From positions 682,001-746,000 of the forward strand of contig JAHGAU010000014.1 of the NCBI GenBank assembly GCA_019925105.1: DNA of 64,000 bases. The letters are read 5' to 3'. Each line of letters begins with the position of its first letter. The stretch's first letter is position 1. A program made the position numbers and the translations under genes. The notes beneath the pieces are model-generated. The model saw nothing but the letters and a program-made list of their open reading frames with translations. It searched no databases and was not told where the DNA came from. Positions 21,873 through 33,374 of the stretch are shown here, in pieces. The stretch comes from Niebla homalea (taxonomy: Eukaryota; Ascomycota; Lecanoromycetes; Lecanorales; Ramalinaceae).

Positions 21873-22460
21873 TGGTAGTAAGATTGTCCTACAAGGTTCA
21901 GCACAGGCGATATCCCTTTGAGCATGGCGCTAACATCGAACAAGGAAAGTGGCCATCCATCTCATTTGCAGCCATAATGTAATTGGGATTTGGGTGAACC
22001 CTCGGACCACCCATTTGACTTGGTGTATGAAAGGTCAGGTATACTGCCGAGGCGGTTGTGACCGTTGCCCTGCCAATATGGAAGCTTTTCCCGTTAGGGC
22101 TTAGGCTACTGTCAGAACGCTTTACCATGTTTCCGAAAAACGGGTCAAGAGCTAAATGGGCCAGACATCATCAGAAGATCATCATAACATACTTAGTCTA
22201 CGAAGCTATATTGACCTATCGTGCTATGAGCCATTGTCTCTTTGCCGTCAAAGTCGCAGACAGGAGAAACAATCAGCGCACCTCATATCGCACCTGCAGA
22301 AGCATGACATAAACAAGCAAGGGCAGGCACGATCCGAGGTTCTGGACCGAAGCTGCTCTTACCAACACCCATCTCAAGAAAGAGCATTGAGATTGCGAGC
22401 GCTTTGAATGGGAAGAGAGTTGACGGGGGCTGGCGCACTTGCCTGAATAATCAGATTGGC

Positions 22461-24553
22461 ATGTCGCTTCACAACCCTGCAACAGCAGCTGCAGTCCCAA
22501 TTCATCTGGCACATTATGGGCAGATAATCGAATACATACAGAGTTAGTGATCGCACACCCAGCCTCGTTGTTGCGAGGGTTGCGTCGCTAACAGGAACAC
22601 ACTCGTCACGCAGATCGGATCTACCTTGCAGCATACACGTATCCACCCGACCAAAACACACCGTTCCCGTATCCTTCTAAACCGTCACACTCCCCCATAA
22701 AACGATCTTCCAAGTCTCCTTACCGCAGTTCCAGAGGCAGCCTCGGACCTAAAGTCCATCCCCCATGTTATTTCACCATCGACGATGAACTTCCGTACAA
22801 TCGCTTCCACGCAGACTTTGGTCCGCTACACATCGGACATGTTTATCGCTTTTCCCAAATACTCAACTTCCTCCTCGCCGATCCAACAAACAAAGACAGG
22901 GCACTCGTATTGTGGAGCAAGCCAGACTCTCGGAGTCGAGCCAATGCCGCGTGCCTCTTAGCATGCTATATGGTCCTCGTACAAGGATGGCCACCGCACC
23001 TAGCACTTGCTCCAATTGCTCAAGCCGAGCCGCCAATGATGCCCTTCCGCGACGCTGGTTACAGCCAAGCCGACTTCAGCATCAGCATTCAAGACGTGCT
23101 CTATGGAGTATGGAGAGCGAATCAGGAGAATCTCTGCTCGTTCGACCGATTCAAGATTGATGAGTGAGCGCATCTAGACCAGTGAGTGCACATTTTCTGA
23201 CAGGTATGCAGGTATGAAAGGTATGAGCGCGTCGACCAGGGGGACTTCAACTGGATTACACCGGATTTTGTTGCACTTGCATCTCCACAGCACGAATTGG
23301 TTGAGACGATCCCCACCCACACAGAGCTTTATGCTAGTCTCCCATCCACAACATCCGCCCTCAAGCAGAATCGAAATCTGTCGGGCCCATTCAGAAACAT
23401 CTTGTCTCATTTCAGCAAGCGGAATGTTGGTCTTGTTGTTCGCCTCAACTCTCAGCTTTATTCACCCTCATATTTCAACGCCCTGGGCATCAACCACCTT
23501 GACATGATATTTGACGACGGCACCTGCCCACCACTGCACATGGTCAAAAAGTTCATACGACTGACGCATGAAATGATCACCGTCAAGAAAAAGTCAATTG
23601 CTGTTCATTGCAAGGCCGGCCTTGGCCGGACAGGCTGTCTGATTGGGGCGTACTTGATTTACAGACATGGATTCACGGCCAACGAGATTATTGCATTCAT
23701 GAGGTTTATGCGTCCCGGTATGGTGGTCGGTCCTCAACAGCATTGGTTGCACCTCAATCAAGGCCAGTTCCGTGAATGGTGCTTTGAAGATAAGATGAAA
23801 GCCAGACTTGCAGCCGCACTACCTTCCACCCCAACCAAATCCGCAAGACGACGTCACATAAGCAATGGGCAGACAGCAACACCGCCGAATCCAAGCAGTC
23901 AATCAGCCAAGCGGTCGGCCCTAGGCGAGATCACGCACAATGGTACCGCCATCAATGCAACCGTTGTCGATGGGAACCTGCCAGCGCCAACACCAGGTCA
24001 ACCAAGAAAGGGCGGCAATACGGAAGCCCGTCAACATCCATACTCTCGTGTAGCCTCAGCTTCGCTTACGAGTCAACCGGTCGCAGAAGATTCATGTGAT
24101 CAAGTAGTCGAGACAAGGAGCCACCGACAGCATCCCGGTCCTGCTCCGGGCGAAAACGGAGAGGAGTGGGAATTGCGGGTCCAAGGCAGAAAATCCAATG
24201 TCGGCTCACCGACGGCAAGCGAGAAGAGACGCGCTGTCAGTTACACCACCACCACCACAACCAGCACAAGATACAGCTATGCGGGCCAAGACGAACCCCT
24301 TGAAGATATTGTGTCTGATGTCGATGTGGAGAATTGGAGAATCCATGACGAGAATCCTTCTGACAAGCTGTCGAGAACCAAGGTACCAGCAACTGTAAAG
24401 AGCGGTAGCGGCAGTGGCACATTGGGCGTTGCCAAGATTCGCGTCAGTCCTGCACGACGAAGCGGTGACAGCAGAGAGGTCAAGCATGGCGGCGTGAGGA
24501 AGACGAGTGCTCGTGTGGCGAGTGTTGGAGGGACCAGCCGTTCGAGATCATGA
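22461..24553 (+). CDS. cdc14: Dual-specificity phosphatase CDC14
   Basis: Three exons (22461-22542, 22614-23163, 23212-24553) encode 657 residues. The N-terminal Cdc14 core domain is complete: EYIQNRIYLAAYTYPP, YFTIDDELPYNRFHADFGPL, and SRANAACLLACYM. The catalytic domain carries the P-loop HCKAGLGRTGCLIG at about residues 343-356 with the Cys and Arg of CX5R, the DD general-acid region (MIFDDGTCPP) and RPGMVVGPQQHWLH. The C-terminal ~250 residues are disordered, Ser/Thr/Lys/Arg-rich, as in other fungal Cdc14 proteins, where the tail controls localisation. Cdc14 reverses Cdk phosphorylation at mitotic exit, cytokinesis and septation. Exon 1 codes only 27 residues and starts MSLHNPATAAAVPIH. 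The gene converges with the NmrA-like gene 366 bp downstream. Confidence 0.96.
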
Positions 24554-24919
24554 GGGGAAATTTGCGGTAAGAAAGTTGTCTAGCATATTGAGATGTGAGG
24601 CTAGACATGCCTGAATCTTGCTCTTCTGGCTCTGCTTGTCGGCCACCATCGAACTTTTGGTGATACGCATGAACATGGCGTTTGGCTAGCCTTGGGAGCT
24701 TCAGCTTTTTCTCTTTCGCTATATAATGATCTAGCAGAGCGTGGGATGATAACGAATTGAGCCTCGATTTATGCATAAGCACGCCCGTTGAACTACTTGC
24801 ATCAAGCCCCCCTTTCGCTTGTCAGCAGATGGGAGTGACAGGACCCGATCCCAGGTAAATAGCGATGATGGAGCGTTGGGAGAGACAAGCCAAGTCAGCA
24901 GCTTTACTAGCCGTCACAA
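24554..24919. other. Convergent intergenic region (CDC14 and NmrA-like 3' ends)
   Basis: Both neighbouring genes end here; the interval should be 3' UTR. Nothing else recognised. Confidence 0.5.
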
Positions 24920-25856
24920 TCATTTCTTCGATTTCAGCTCAACAACCTTATCAATGATTTGTTGCAAAGACTTCCTCGAAAGCCCGGACTCCCCATCTTT
25001 CCCCCAGCTCAACCCATCAGGCAAATACCCCGACGGACTATCATCAAAATCCCCTCTGACCACAAAATCCACATACGCCCTCCCCATGTTCCCCTTCCGC
25101 AGATCCTCCTCCTCCTGCTTGGTCAAATCACTCAGCGGCTTAATCTTAGTCTCCCACTTCCCCCCGCCCGTGGCTGCCTCCAAACAATCCAATATCTGTC
25201 TCCCCGTATACTCCGTCTCCGCGATCCTAATCCTCTCATTCCTGGTCCGCGACTCCGGCACCTTCAGCGCAGCGGCCACGCATTTCCCCGTGAACTCCAT
25301 CGAACACCCCGTCCGCGTCCCAGTGCCGCCACCGTAGAGGATCGCCCGTTTCCGCTCGAAATCAAAGGGCCAAAAATCTTCCTCCTGGAAGCAGACGTCG
25401 ATCAGCGGGCTCGTCACAAACGTCGTGAACGCCATCTGGCCCGCCGCGGCGATGCGGGCGCGGTCGTCGGCCCAGCGGATGCGCCGCAGCGCGATGTCCG
25501 ATCTCGCACTCTGGCGGTATGCGGCGTCGGTGACGTCCTTTGTGAACTCGCTGGGGATGAAACGGCGCACCCCGGCCGCGATGGCGCAGTCGACGAGTTG
25601 GGGCTCGAGCGAGAGCTTTGGTGCCGAGGGCGGAGATGAGGACATCGCAACCCTTGAGGGCAGGGATGACCGCGGAGGAGTCGGTGTAGGAGGGGAGGGG
25701 GATGATTTTGACGCCGGAGGGCGCGGTGGGGGGATTGCTGGATTGGCGGGTGAGAATTGTGATGGAGGTGGGGGGGAAAGAGGAGAGGAGGGCGTTCAGG
25801 ATGTGGGAGCCGAGGGCACCAGTGCCACCGATGAGGGCGATCTTCTCAAAGGTCAT
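24920..25856 (-). pseudogene. NmrA-like/isoflavone-reductase-type NAD(P)-binding protein, frameshifted
   Basis: Two overlapping minus-strand frames together make one NmrA-like protein of about 310 residues. The first frame (from the Met at 25856, or an upstream ATG at 25925) holds the Rossmann start FEKIALIGGTGALGSHILNA and continues to the conserved KGCDVLISALGTK. The second frame resumes at LSLEPQLVDCAIAAGVRRFI, then PSEFTKD, and runs to the stop at 24920. The switch lies near 25610-25622 and needs removal of one base (or addition of two); no GT..AG intron can do this because the conserved residues abut. So the gene is either a young pseudogene or carries a sequencing or assembly error. Members bind NAD(P)H and act as reductases or redox sensors; no pathway is implied. 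GC content and C-rich codons are higher than in the neighbours. Confidence 0.7.
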
Positions 25857-26070
25857 GCTGTACACCAGATTCGCATGGACTGGTGAGGAATTATCTTGAG
25901 ATTCTGGCTCTTGCGCAGCAGTCATATTTTATATTGCGTTAAGAGCTCAAACAAGCTAGGCCTGAAGGGCTTGCCCCGCGTGCTGCCCCTCATGCGCGTT
26001 TGGCTTCAGCGCTTCAGGAATATTTGCTTGATTTTGCGCCGTTGTGCGTCAACTTCACAAGGGGACGAAG

Positions 26071-27707
26071 ATGCCCAGGTAAGGCTGGTTTGTCTGATGA
26101 GCATCGCAAGATTGTAATATTGGAACAGAGAAATCATCACAATACAAGCAGGGCAGTGCGGTAACAGCAGTAAGCCGCTCACCCAAAGACGCGTCACGAC
26201 AATGCATTTGCAATCGCTGGCTGACACAGGAGGACTGCAGTTGGAAGTCAATTCTGGCAACAATTGTGCCTCGAGCATGGCATCAACCAGGACGGAAACC
26301 TCGAGGATTTCGCCACGGAAGGTGGCGATCGAAAGGACGTTTTCTTCTACCAGAGCGATGATACCCGTTACATACCCAGAGCGATACTTGTTGACCTAGA
26401 ACCCCGCGTACGTTGTGCTAGGATGAATGGTCACTTCGCTTGATGAGAGCACTTCATGAAAGACTAAAACCTTGCTCTCACAGGTCATCCATGGAATACA
26501 GAATGGGCCGTACAAGAACATCTACAATCCAGAAAATTTCTTCGTTGGATCTCAAGGTAGCGGCGCCGCGAACAATTGGGGAACTGGCTACTCCGCCGGA
26601 GAAGGCGTCCAAGAAGAGATATTTGATATGGTCGATCGAGAGGCGGATGGCAGCGACTCCCTAGAGGGCTTTATGCTCTTGCACTCGATCGCCGGAGGCA
26701 CTGGCTCTGGCCTCGGCAGCTATATCCTCGAGCGCATGAACGACCGCTTTCCCAAGAAGATCATACAAACATACTCCGTCTTTCCAGATACCCAGGGTGG
26801 TGATAGTGTCGTGGTCAACCCTTACAATAGTATATTGGCCATGAGGAGACTTACGCAAAATGCGGATTCCGTCGTCGTGCTTGATAATGGGGCCCTATCA
26901 AGAATAGCGGCAGACAGACTTCATGTGCAAGAGCCTTCATTTCAGCAGACTAATCAACTAGTCTCGACAGTCATGTCTGCCAGTACCACCACGCTGCGAT
27001 ATCCGGGGTATATGCACAACGACCTCGTTGGCATTGTAGCCGCCCTCATTCCAACACCTCGCTGCCACTTCTTGATGACATCTTACACGCCCTTCACAGG
27101 GGACAACGTGGAGCAGGCAAAGACGGTCCGCAAGACTACCGTCTTGGAGGTTATGCGCCGACTGCTGCAACCGAAGAATCGGATGGTCTCAACGACACCG
27201 AGCAGGACAAGCTGCTATATCAGTATCCTGAACATCATCCAGGGCGAAGCAGATCCGACGGAGGTACGTGTTCGTTGTGGCTCCGCTTGTGACTTTGCTC
27301 ATCCACCATAGGTGCACAAATCATTGTTGAGAATTAGGGAGAGGCAACTTGCCACCTTTATTCCATGGGGCCCTGCCTCTATACAAGTGGCATTGACGAA
27401 GAAATCACCATATCTTCAGAATACACATCGTGTATCAGGCTTGATGCTTGCAAACAATACTTCGATTGCGACACTCTTCAAGCGAATAGTGGTACAATAC
27501 GACAAAATGAGGAAACGCAATGCATATCTGGACGGCTACAAAAAGACGGCGCCCTTTGCCGATGGCTTTGGCGAGTTTGATGAAGCCCGCGCTGTGGTTA
27601 GTGACTTGATCGGCGAGTATGAGGAGGCCGAGACGGACGCCTACCTGGACCCTGACGGGAAAGAGAAGCCGGAAGCCGGACGAGCTGGAACTAATAATAG
27701 CAGTTGA
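26071..27707 (+). CDS. Gamma-tubulin
   Basis: Five exons (26071-26078, 26129-26169, 26241-26407, 26484-27263, 27312-27707) give 463 residues. The first exon is only 8 nt (ATGCCCAG), and splicing yields the canonical [16 protein letters not shown]. Further landmarks: [40 protein letters not shown], the tubulin signature GGTGSGLGS at about residue 143, and the C-terminal catastrophe-free gamma-type region ending in an acidic/Gly/Ser tail. Gamma-tubulin nucleates microtubules at spindle pole bodies and septal centres as part of the gamma-TuSC. All four introns are 48-76 nt with CAG or TAG acceptors. Its start lies 214 bp from the NmrA-like start, divergently oriented. Confidence 0.97.
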
Positions 27708-28056
27708 AACCTGAAAGGTTTGGGTTGTACGAGGTACGAATCGACGACGGATTACTGAAAGAAGTGTGGCGCTGATAAGGCTGTACTCACAGAGAGCGAA
27801 TCAGATAGCTATACTTGATTACTAATGATGACTGCGCCACAGACATCAAAAAGACTTGGCATTACGTCACAGCAGGCTTGGCCCTTTCCGATAGGAAAAT
27901 ATAAGGTGAATCAAATGACCTAATTTCCCAGCTGCATTTGGATTCAGCTTCCTGCAACCTACCTCACTTTGACTCTTGCTCTGCGAAGACTTTGTAATCC
28001 AAGCATTCCGACTTCAGCACAACCCTCGAGCTTCCAACTACTCTTCCATCAGAATC
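27708..28056. other. Intergenic region before pmp3
   Basis: Holds the gamma-tubulin 3' UTR and the pmp3 promoter; nothing else recognised. Confidence 0.45.
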
Positions 28057-28451
28057 ATGGCCTTCACCGCAAGGTATGTTCACACTCTGAACCTCATGGT
28101 CTTCCAAAGCCATGCCGCGAGGTTCCGTCAAGATAAACGTTGCGCAACGTCTTTCAAAAGCTTGGCCACGCCATGGAAAATATCATGCGCTGACCTATGG
28201 TGACCTACAGTGATATCTGCAAGATCATTCTTGCCATCATCCTACCACCTCTAGGGGTATTCCTCGAGCGCGGCTGCAATGCCGACTTTTTGATCAACAT
28301 CCTCCTCACGATTCTTGGGTACATTCCTGGTATCATCCATGCCTTGTACGTACAGATACTTCTACGGCCGGAGCTTGCTCTGCGTCAGGGATGGAAACTT
28401 GCGTAGTCTGCATGCTGACATTCTGCCAGATATATCATCCTCAAATACTAG
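28057..28451 (+). CDS. pmp3: Pmp3/UPF0057 plasma-membrane proteolipid
   Basis: Three exons (28057-28073, 28211-28345, 28430-28451) encode 57 residues, the expected size. The protein is MAFTASDICKIILAIILPPL, then GVFLERGCNADFLINILLTI, then LGYIPGIIHALYIILKY: two membrane helices with the family's conserved LPPLGVFLERGC loop and the LGYIPGIIHA second helix. Pmp3 proteins sit in the plasma membrane, influence membrane potential and cation tolerance, and are commonly stress-induced. The gene is too short and too split to appear as one open frame; exon 1 is 17 nt and exon 3 is 22 nt including the stop. Confidence 0.95.
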
Positions 28452-29853
28452 GCCGCCATCCCCTGTTGCCTACAGCACACTTCCCCGAGCGCGTCAATTT
28501 CATAATACCCAGGTGTTATCGGTCTTCTGAGCATCTATCATCTCTGCGCAGTGCTTCCAACCACCGGCTGAACGGATCTCTGCACGACACCATGGACGGA
28601 CATACGATATGTTCCATGACTATTGTGCAAGCACGTAGATGGTGTCATTGAATAATCTTGGCTTTCAACACGCAACGAGAAAGCACCTCACTATTTGGTT
28701 ATGCTCTCGGAGCCTTGAGCGATGGCGGCAGTGTACAATAGCAGTTAGATTTAAGCGGAATCGACAAGTCTAGTACGCATGCCTCAATTGATAGACCTTC
28801 ATACCGTGAACATGGCATGATTTGCATATCGTTGTGACCGATCTAAGGCCATTTCAGTCAAGAGCTCCACTTATCCTTCCGTAGAGCCTCAGCCAGCTCT
28901 ATTTTGGCGACAGATGCATACGAGCATTCACTATTATTCCTTTTGAACAATTTCGATATTTACGGACGTATGCACCAAATCAAAGATGGTGGATACATGC
29001 ACTCGATTCTGGCGATCTTACGGTATGTACAGATCTTTGTATAGTCTTATGGGTCCCTCAGAATAGATGCTGCTTCAACTGTCATGAGCAAAGCCTCTCC
29101 CAAACAGGACTAGCCTCACCAATGAATCTATTTTAAGTTACCGCCCGCCTCAATCAGACATCATCCTCCAACATCCAGTCAGCGATTCTTTTACTTTCTT
29201 CCTTGACGCCGCAGACATCTCATCAGCGACAGGACATCGCGCGCGCCTTTTCAAGCATGAGAGGGGCAGATTACCGGGGAAGTCTTACTTTCCCACCCAG
29301 AAAGGCGCTTATACACTGTTCTATCAATGGCTCAACCCCCGCTGTCCCCTGCTTAGCACAGCATGCTTGAACTGATTATCGTGGCTGTCATGGCGTTTTT
29401 GCATCTTGGCCGTCGACTTTACAAGAGATCAAATATGATGAAGGCCCCTTGGATCGAAAGACTAGCATCGCTGTTTGGTTTCATTGATTTCATCCTTCTA
29501 TTTCCTTATCGATGTATCTGATTGCAATTTCCTCTCCACGAAATTCTTTGATCGCATTCTTCTTCAATCCACCTGTTCTTCATGCACACAAGAAAAGAAG
29601 TTGGACCTCATGTCTCTAGAAAAAGCTGCATTTTCTGGTGAGTCAAGCCAAGCGCCTTGCCAATCGTTCTGCATGAGAAAGAGCACAGCCGAACCGCACC
29701 ACCATCAAGCCTTGCAAATGATGGAGACACATATGAAGCTCCTTTTCATGGGCTTTAAACTTCCTTTAATCAAAGTCCTTGCTGATCACGACCTTGTTTT
29801 ATCCAATGTATACTCTCAGCTAACCATGACTGCAGTCTTTCCACTGCATAGCG
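28452..29853. other. Intergenic region upstream of the CFEM-like gene
   Basis: About 1.4 kb with no supported gene. A frame that overlaps the CFEM-like gene from 29475 is a shadow. The interval presumably contains a long promoter for the surface protein. Confidence 0.45.
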
Positions 29854-31890
29854 ATGGCCTTCCTTATGTGGCCCGTCTTCCTTTCAGTACCTATATTACT
29901 CACACGTGCTGGTCCGCTTTCTACAACTTCGCTGTCCCCAGACATTACAAGGATCGTTCCCTCCTGTGCAACATCATGCCTTCAAAACTTTGTTGCCGTC
30001 AATTACCCTACGAAACTCTGCAGCCCTCAAAATTTCAATTGTCTCTGCCAAAGCTCAAGCATCTATGGATATACCCTTGGAGAAGGCGCGTTGACGTGCT
30101 TGGTCGCAGACTGCTTGGAGCAGGACGTTGGCTACCAGTACGCTGTATATCGTATATGTCAGAGTATTCCCGGCGCCCTTCCCAATACCCACTCGACCTT
30201 GACGGCGAACTGGCGGTCTGCTCCTACCGGCGTAGCTGACACTTCGGATACGGCCCCGTCAACTTCTACCACAGTCCCCTCGACCTCATTAAGAATCTCA
30301 TCAAATCCGACAACAGCCCCATCTACATCTTCAAATGCTCTCACCTCGTCAATTGACCCAACCGTCAGATCATTCGCATCGAGTACGACTCCGAAAACAG
30401 AGCAGAATCTTACTTCCACTACCAGACCAATAACTTCAGCAACAACAGCTCCTTCACCCGCCCATACTAGCTCACAGACCTCATCTGGGGCGCCGAGCAG
30501 TGCAGCTAACACTGTCCATGAACCTTCACCAACGAACACAGCCGCCGCTGCCAGTACTACTTTAGCCGCGTCATCTCCTGTTCTGACCAAGCCTCAAGTC
30601 GCTGGTGTCGTGGTGGCTTCAGTAGGAGCTGCTGTCCTGGCAGCCGGGCTATGCCTTCTTGTCTGGTTCAGGCGCAAAAGGGACCGAAGACGCAACAGCG
30701 AAGCCTCATTCGGTGACAAGATAACTAACAGCCATGAAAGTACTCCTGATATGCAAGCGATTGCGGCAAGAGACTTTGCTGCTCATGGTCCGGCTAGTCG
30801 ATCAAGTCATGGCGGTAGTCAGGCATGGGTCCGGACTACGCACGCAGAGCCAAACGACGTGGGACTCGCGGTGAATCCGAGAAGGTCGATTTTGGCGGTG
30901 GAAGAGCCCTCCCCAGTAACCCCAAGGAGTCCTCGGGTTACTTCGCAATTGCTTCCTGACAAGCCGTCAAGGCAGAGCTACAGTATCTTTCCTCCCAAGC
31001 CTCGTACGTCAGTCAACGGACAGAGGAGCGATCGAAGAATCAGTGCCAGTCATGCGAGCCCAACCAAAGCTTACAAGCCTGGGAGATCACCACCAATGAA
31101 TGTACCCAACTTTCCCAGCTCACATGATACAAGCCAAGCGAATTTGCAAGGAGATTCAAGACAACGTAGCATGTCTGATCCGTTTTATGAGCCAGGCATG
31201 GCCTCCTACCGAGGTGTTCCAATGGTCCCTGAGCCGTTGGCCAATGCTCGACCAACACCATCCTACGAATACCGACCTTTCACTGATCAGCAGCCAATGC
31301 AAACGATAACATCGAGGACGCAAAAACCTAGCCTGCCGCGAACGCATCCGCCTCCGCCCACGGTGGATCAACATTATCTTGATGCCATTGTTCGTTCGCA
31401 TAGTCAAAGACGTCCTAGGAGAACCAAAAGCACGAACAGCAGTCAACATACCCGCTTTTCGGAAGGTTCAGACATAACTTTCATTGAAGAAGGTGATGAG
31501 CCTGAGCCGATCCCACCATTACCGCAGCAAACATATGCCCTTTCTCCAGTGGCTGAGATGTACACCCCACCACGAGCATCGGCTTCAGTGTCGTATCCCG
31601 CTGTGCCAACAACTGCGGCCGAGGACCACAGGAGAATCATTGATCGGCCACGTCCCCCAAGTCACAGACAGTCTCTGGCGTCAAAGCGGAGAGGTAGTCA
31701 GAAAGCTGCCGACTTGGAGGGTTCCTTCAGACCCAGGGATGTTAGACAGACGGCCAAATACAAAATCTTGGTCAGCCCTGGTATCCAAAGCCTCGACGGA
31801 TCAATCTCTGGCTCGCCTCAATTCGATCACAGCTATGGCGGTAGGAGTCCTCCAAGCCGTCCGCCGAGGAGTCCACCCACTCACTACTAA
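29854..31890 (+). CDS. CFEM-like cysteine-rich surface protein with one membrane segment and long cytoplasmic tail
   Basis: A single 678-codon exon. Residues 1-20 form a signal peptide (MAFLMWPVFLSVPILLTRAG). Residues ~35-105 hold eight cysteines in a CFEM-like arrangement (PSCATSCLQNF, KLCSPQNFNCLCQ, LTCLVADCL, YRICQS). Next is a Ser/Thr/Pro-rich, probably O-glycosylated stalk of about 140 residues, then one membrane helix (VAGVVVASVGAAVLAAGLCL, about residues 250-272) followed by a basic stop-transfer RRKRDRRR. The cytoplasmic tail of about 400 residues is disordered, with many S-P, R-x-x-S and proline-rich motifs. CFEM proteins act at the fungal cell surface in haem or iron handling, adhesion or signalling; the long tail suggests a sensor, which is inference. 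The aspartate of haem-binding CFEM domains is not obvious. Confidence 0.85.
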   Translation: MAFLMWPVFLSVPILLTRAGPLSTTSLSPDITRIVPSCATSCLQNFVAVNYPTKLCSPQNFNCLCQSSSIYGYTLGEGALTCLVADCLEQDVGYQYAVYRICQSIPGALPNTHSTLTANWRSAPTGVADTSDTAPSTSTTVPSTSLRISSNPTTAPSTSSNALTSSIDPTVRSFASSTTPKTEQNLTSTTRPITSATTAPSPAHTSSQTSSGAPSSAANTVHEPSPTNTAAAASTTLAASSPVLTKPQVAGVVVASVGAAVLAAGLCLLVWFRRKRDRRRNSEASFGDKITNSHESTPDMQAIAARDFAAHGPASRSSHGGSQAWVRTTHAEPNDVGLAVNPRRSILAVEEPSPVTPRSPRVTSQLLPDKPSRQSYSIFPPKPRTSVNGQRSDRRISASHASPTKAYKPGRSPPMNVPNFPSSHDTSQANLQGDSRQRSMSDPFYEPGMASYRGVPMVPEPLANARPTPSYEYRPFTDQQPMQTITSRTQKPSLPRTHPPPPTVDQHYLDAIVRSHSQRRPRRTKSTNSSQHTRFSEGSDITFIEEGDEPEPIPPLPQQTYALSPVAEMYTPPRASASVSYPAVPTTAAEDHRRIIDRPRPPSHRQSLASKRRGSQKAADLEGSFRPRDVRQTAKYKILVSPGIQSLDGSISGSPQFDHSYGGRSPPSRPPRSPPTHY

Positions 31891-32265
31891 TTGCTTGTCT
31901 ATTGATTAAATTTGTATTTTTATGTGACAAGTGAGACGGGGTGATACTCCATCAAAGCGTCGGCGTTTGGGAGGTGCTCGTCTGAAAAGTTATTGCATGA
32001 AGCGAAGGCGCCTGTATTTTTATGGGTTTGGGAGGTAGCATCTCATGGGAGGCCTGAAGCATTTCCGGTTAGAAAATTTGGACACCATGTTTTTAAGTTG
32101 AAGTGATGATTATTCAGGCTTGCCTGCCGGCGAAGCAGACGAGGAAGGCATCGATGAATATATTATTCAGTAACTTGGAGACTACCCGCTACTCACGACT
32201 ATAAGGGGTATCTTTGAGCGCTAGATCGTATGAAATATGCAATAGTCTTCATCCACATAACTTGT
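31891..32265. other. Convergent intergenic region
   Basis: Lies between the 3' ends of the CFEM-like gene and rrp46; nothing else recognised. Confidence 0.45.
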
Positions 32266-33165
32266 TCAATCCGAATCCGTCTTCCACGCCTGTCTTTTGC
32301 TTACTCTGCTCTCGACGGCACTTCGAAGCTTTTCTTGTAAGCTTTCCTCATGCTCGGATATCATTGAGACATTGTTGCCGAGTTCCTGTGTCGAATCAGG
32401 TCCAAGGCATATTTTTCGAGCGCTGTTGTGCACATTCTCCCAATCATGGATACCAAAACTACCTTCACATTGAGCCAGCACCAACTTCCCAAGGGAAGAG
32501 AAGGCCAGTACATGGACCGAGTCCGCAGATTTCAAATGCTTGGCACTCGGGTTTGACAGTACAGCACCGCCCTCATCAATGCACATCAACGTAGCCGTGA
32601 CAGTCATGACGAGAGGTATGGAAGTCGTCAGGAGCGCTAGCATTGCTGTCTGGATAAGAACAGGGAGAACATCAATATTCTAAGCAGTACGACTGATCAG
32701 CGCTTCTGACCCTGTTCCCTCAGGGACTTTGTTGCTGGGGCTTACTGAAGCAGCTTGCGGGAGGCCCATCATGGAATCCTCATCCTCATCCTCTTGACTT
32801 TTCACAATCTGCAACGTGATCTGTACCAAAGTCCGAGGGTGGGCGGAGACGAGGATCACTTGACGGAAGGTGGAGTGGAGGATGGATTCGAGATGTCGTT
32901 CGCGTACCCCTCCATATATATAATCAGTGGGGAACTTTCTTCAACGTGATGCTGCTTCCTGGGGCAAGAGGGGTCGCACACCTCCCACGCCGGCAGAAGG
33001 GCGAATGGTGACATCGATGGCTGCCTCCTCTGGCAATTCGTCGCGCCGCTGGACCTCGACAGGGCCGTTCACCCCACAGATGACGCTGTAGCCGTTGGCG
33101 GTGTATGAAGCCGATCCGTCTGCTCGACGTAAAGGGGAAAATTCTTGTGGTTCTTCGGCCGTCAT
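32266..33165 (-). CDS. rrp46: Exosome core subunit Rrp46 (RNase PH fold)
   Basis: Three exons (33165-32982, 32909-32746, 32679-32266) encode 253 residues. The N-terminal RNase PH fold is clear: LRRADGSASYTANGYSVICG, then VNGPVEVQRRDELPEEAAID, and RPSAGVGGVRERHLE. The C-terminal part (LLTTSIPLVMTVTATLMCID, SLGKLVLAQCEGSFG) is the second RNase PH domain. Rrp46 is a catalytically inactive subunit of the nine-subunit exosome ring that degrades and trims RNA in nucleus and cytoplasm. Intron 1 (72 nt) appears to end in GAG, an unusual acceptor; no YAG fits the conserved GGVRERHL junction. The gene shares a 209-bp divergent promoter with the PTPA gene. Confidence 0.9.
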
Positions 33166-33374
33166 CGCCTGTCGTCTACGTATGGTGCTTAGAAAGCGTG
33201 TATGAAGCGTCAAATTGCTGCAGTTCCTATCATATCTGCCCGCAGAGCCCCCTGGAGATTTAGGCGCCCCGTCCGCCCCGCGCATCCCAGGTCTCCCCTG
33301 TCCGGGCTGCTGACTCCGCAACAACTCCGCATAAGTATCATCATCCTTCAATCTACACTCCAGCTTCAGCAAAT
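33166..33374. promoter_or_regulatory. Shared divergent promoter of rrp46 and the PTPA gene
   Basis: Only 209 bp separates the two start codons, so both promoters and 5' UTRs must lie here. No specific binding site is claimed. Confidence 0.5.

Noticed and set aside
24959..25886. Long plus-strand frames opposite the NmrA-like gene
   Set aside because: Arg/Pro/Leu-rich composition typical of antisense shadows of GC-rich coding sequence.
29475..30239. 254-codon plus-strand frame overlapping the CFEM-like gene
   Set aside because: It runs in a different frame across the signal peptide and cysteine domain, and has no domain of its own.
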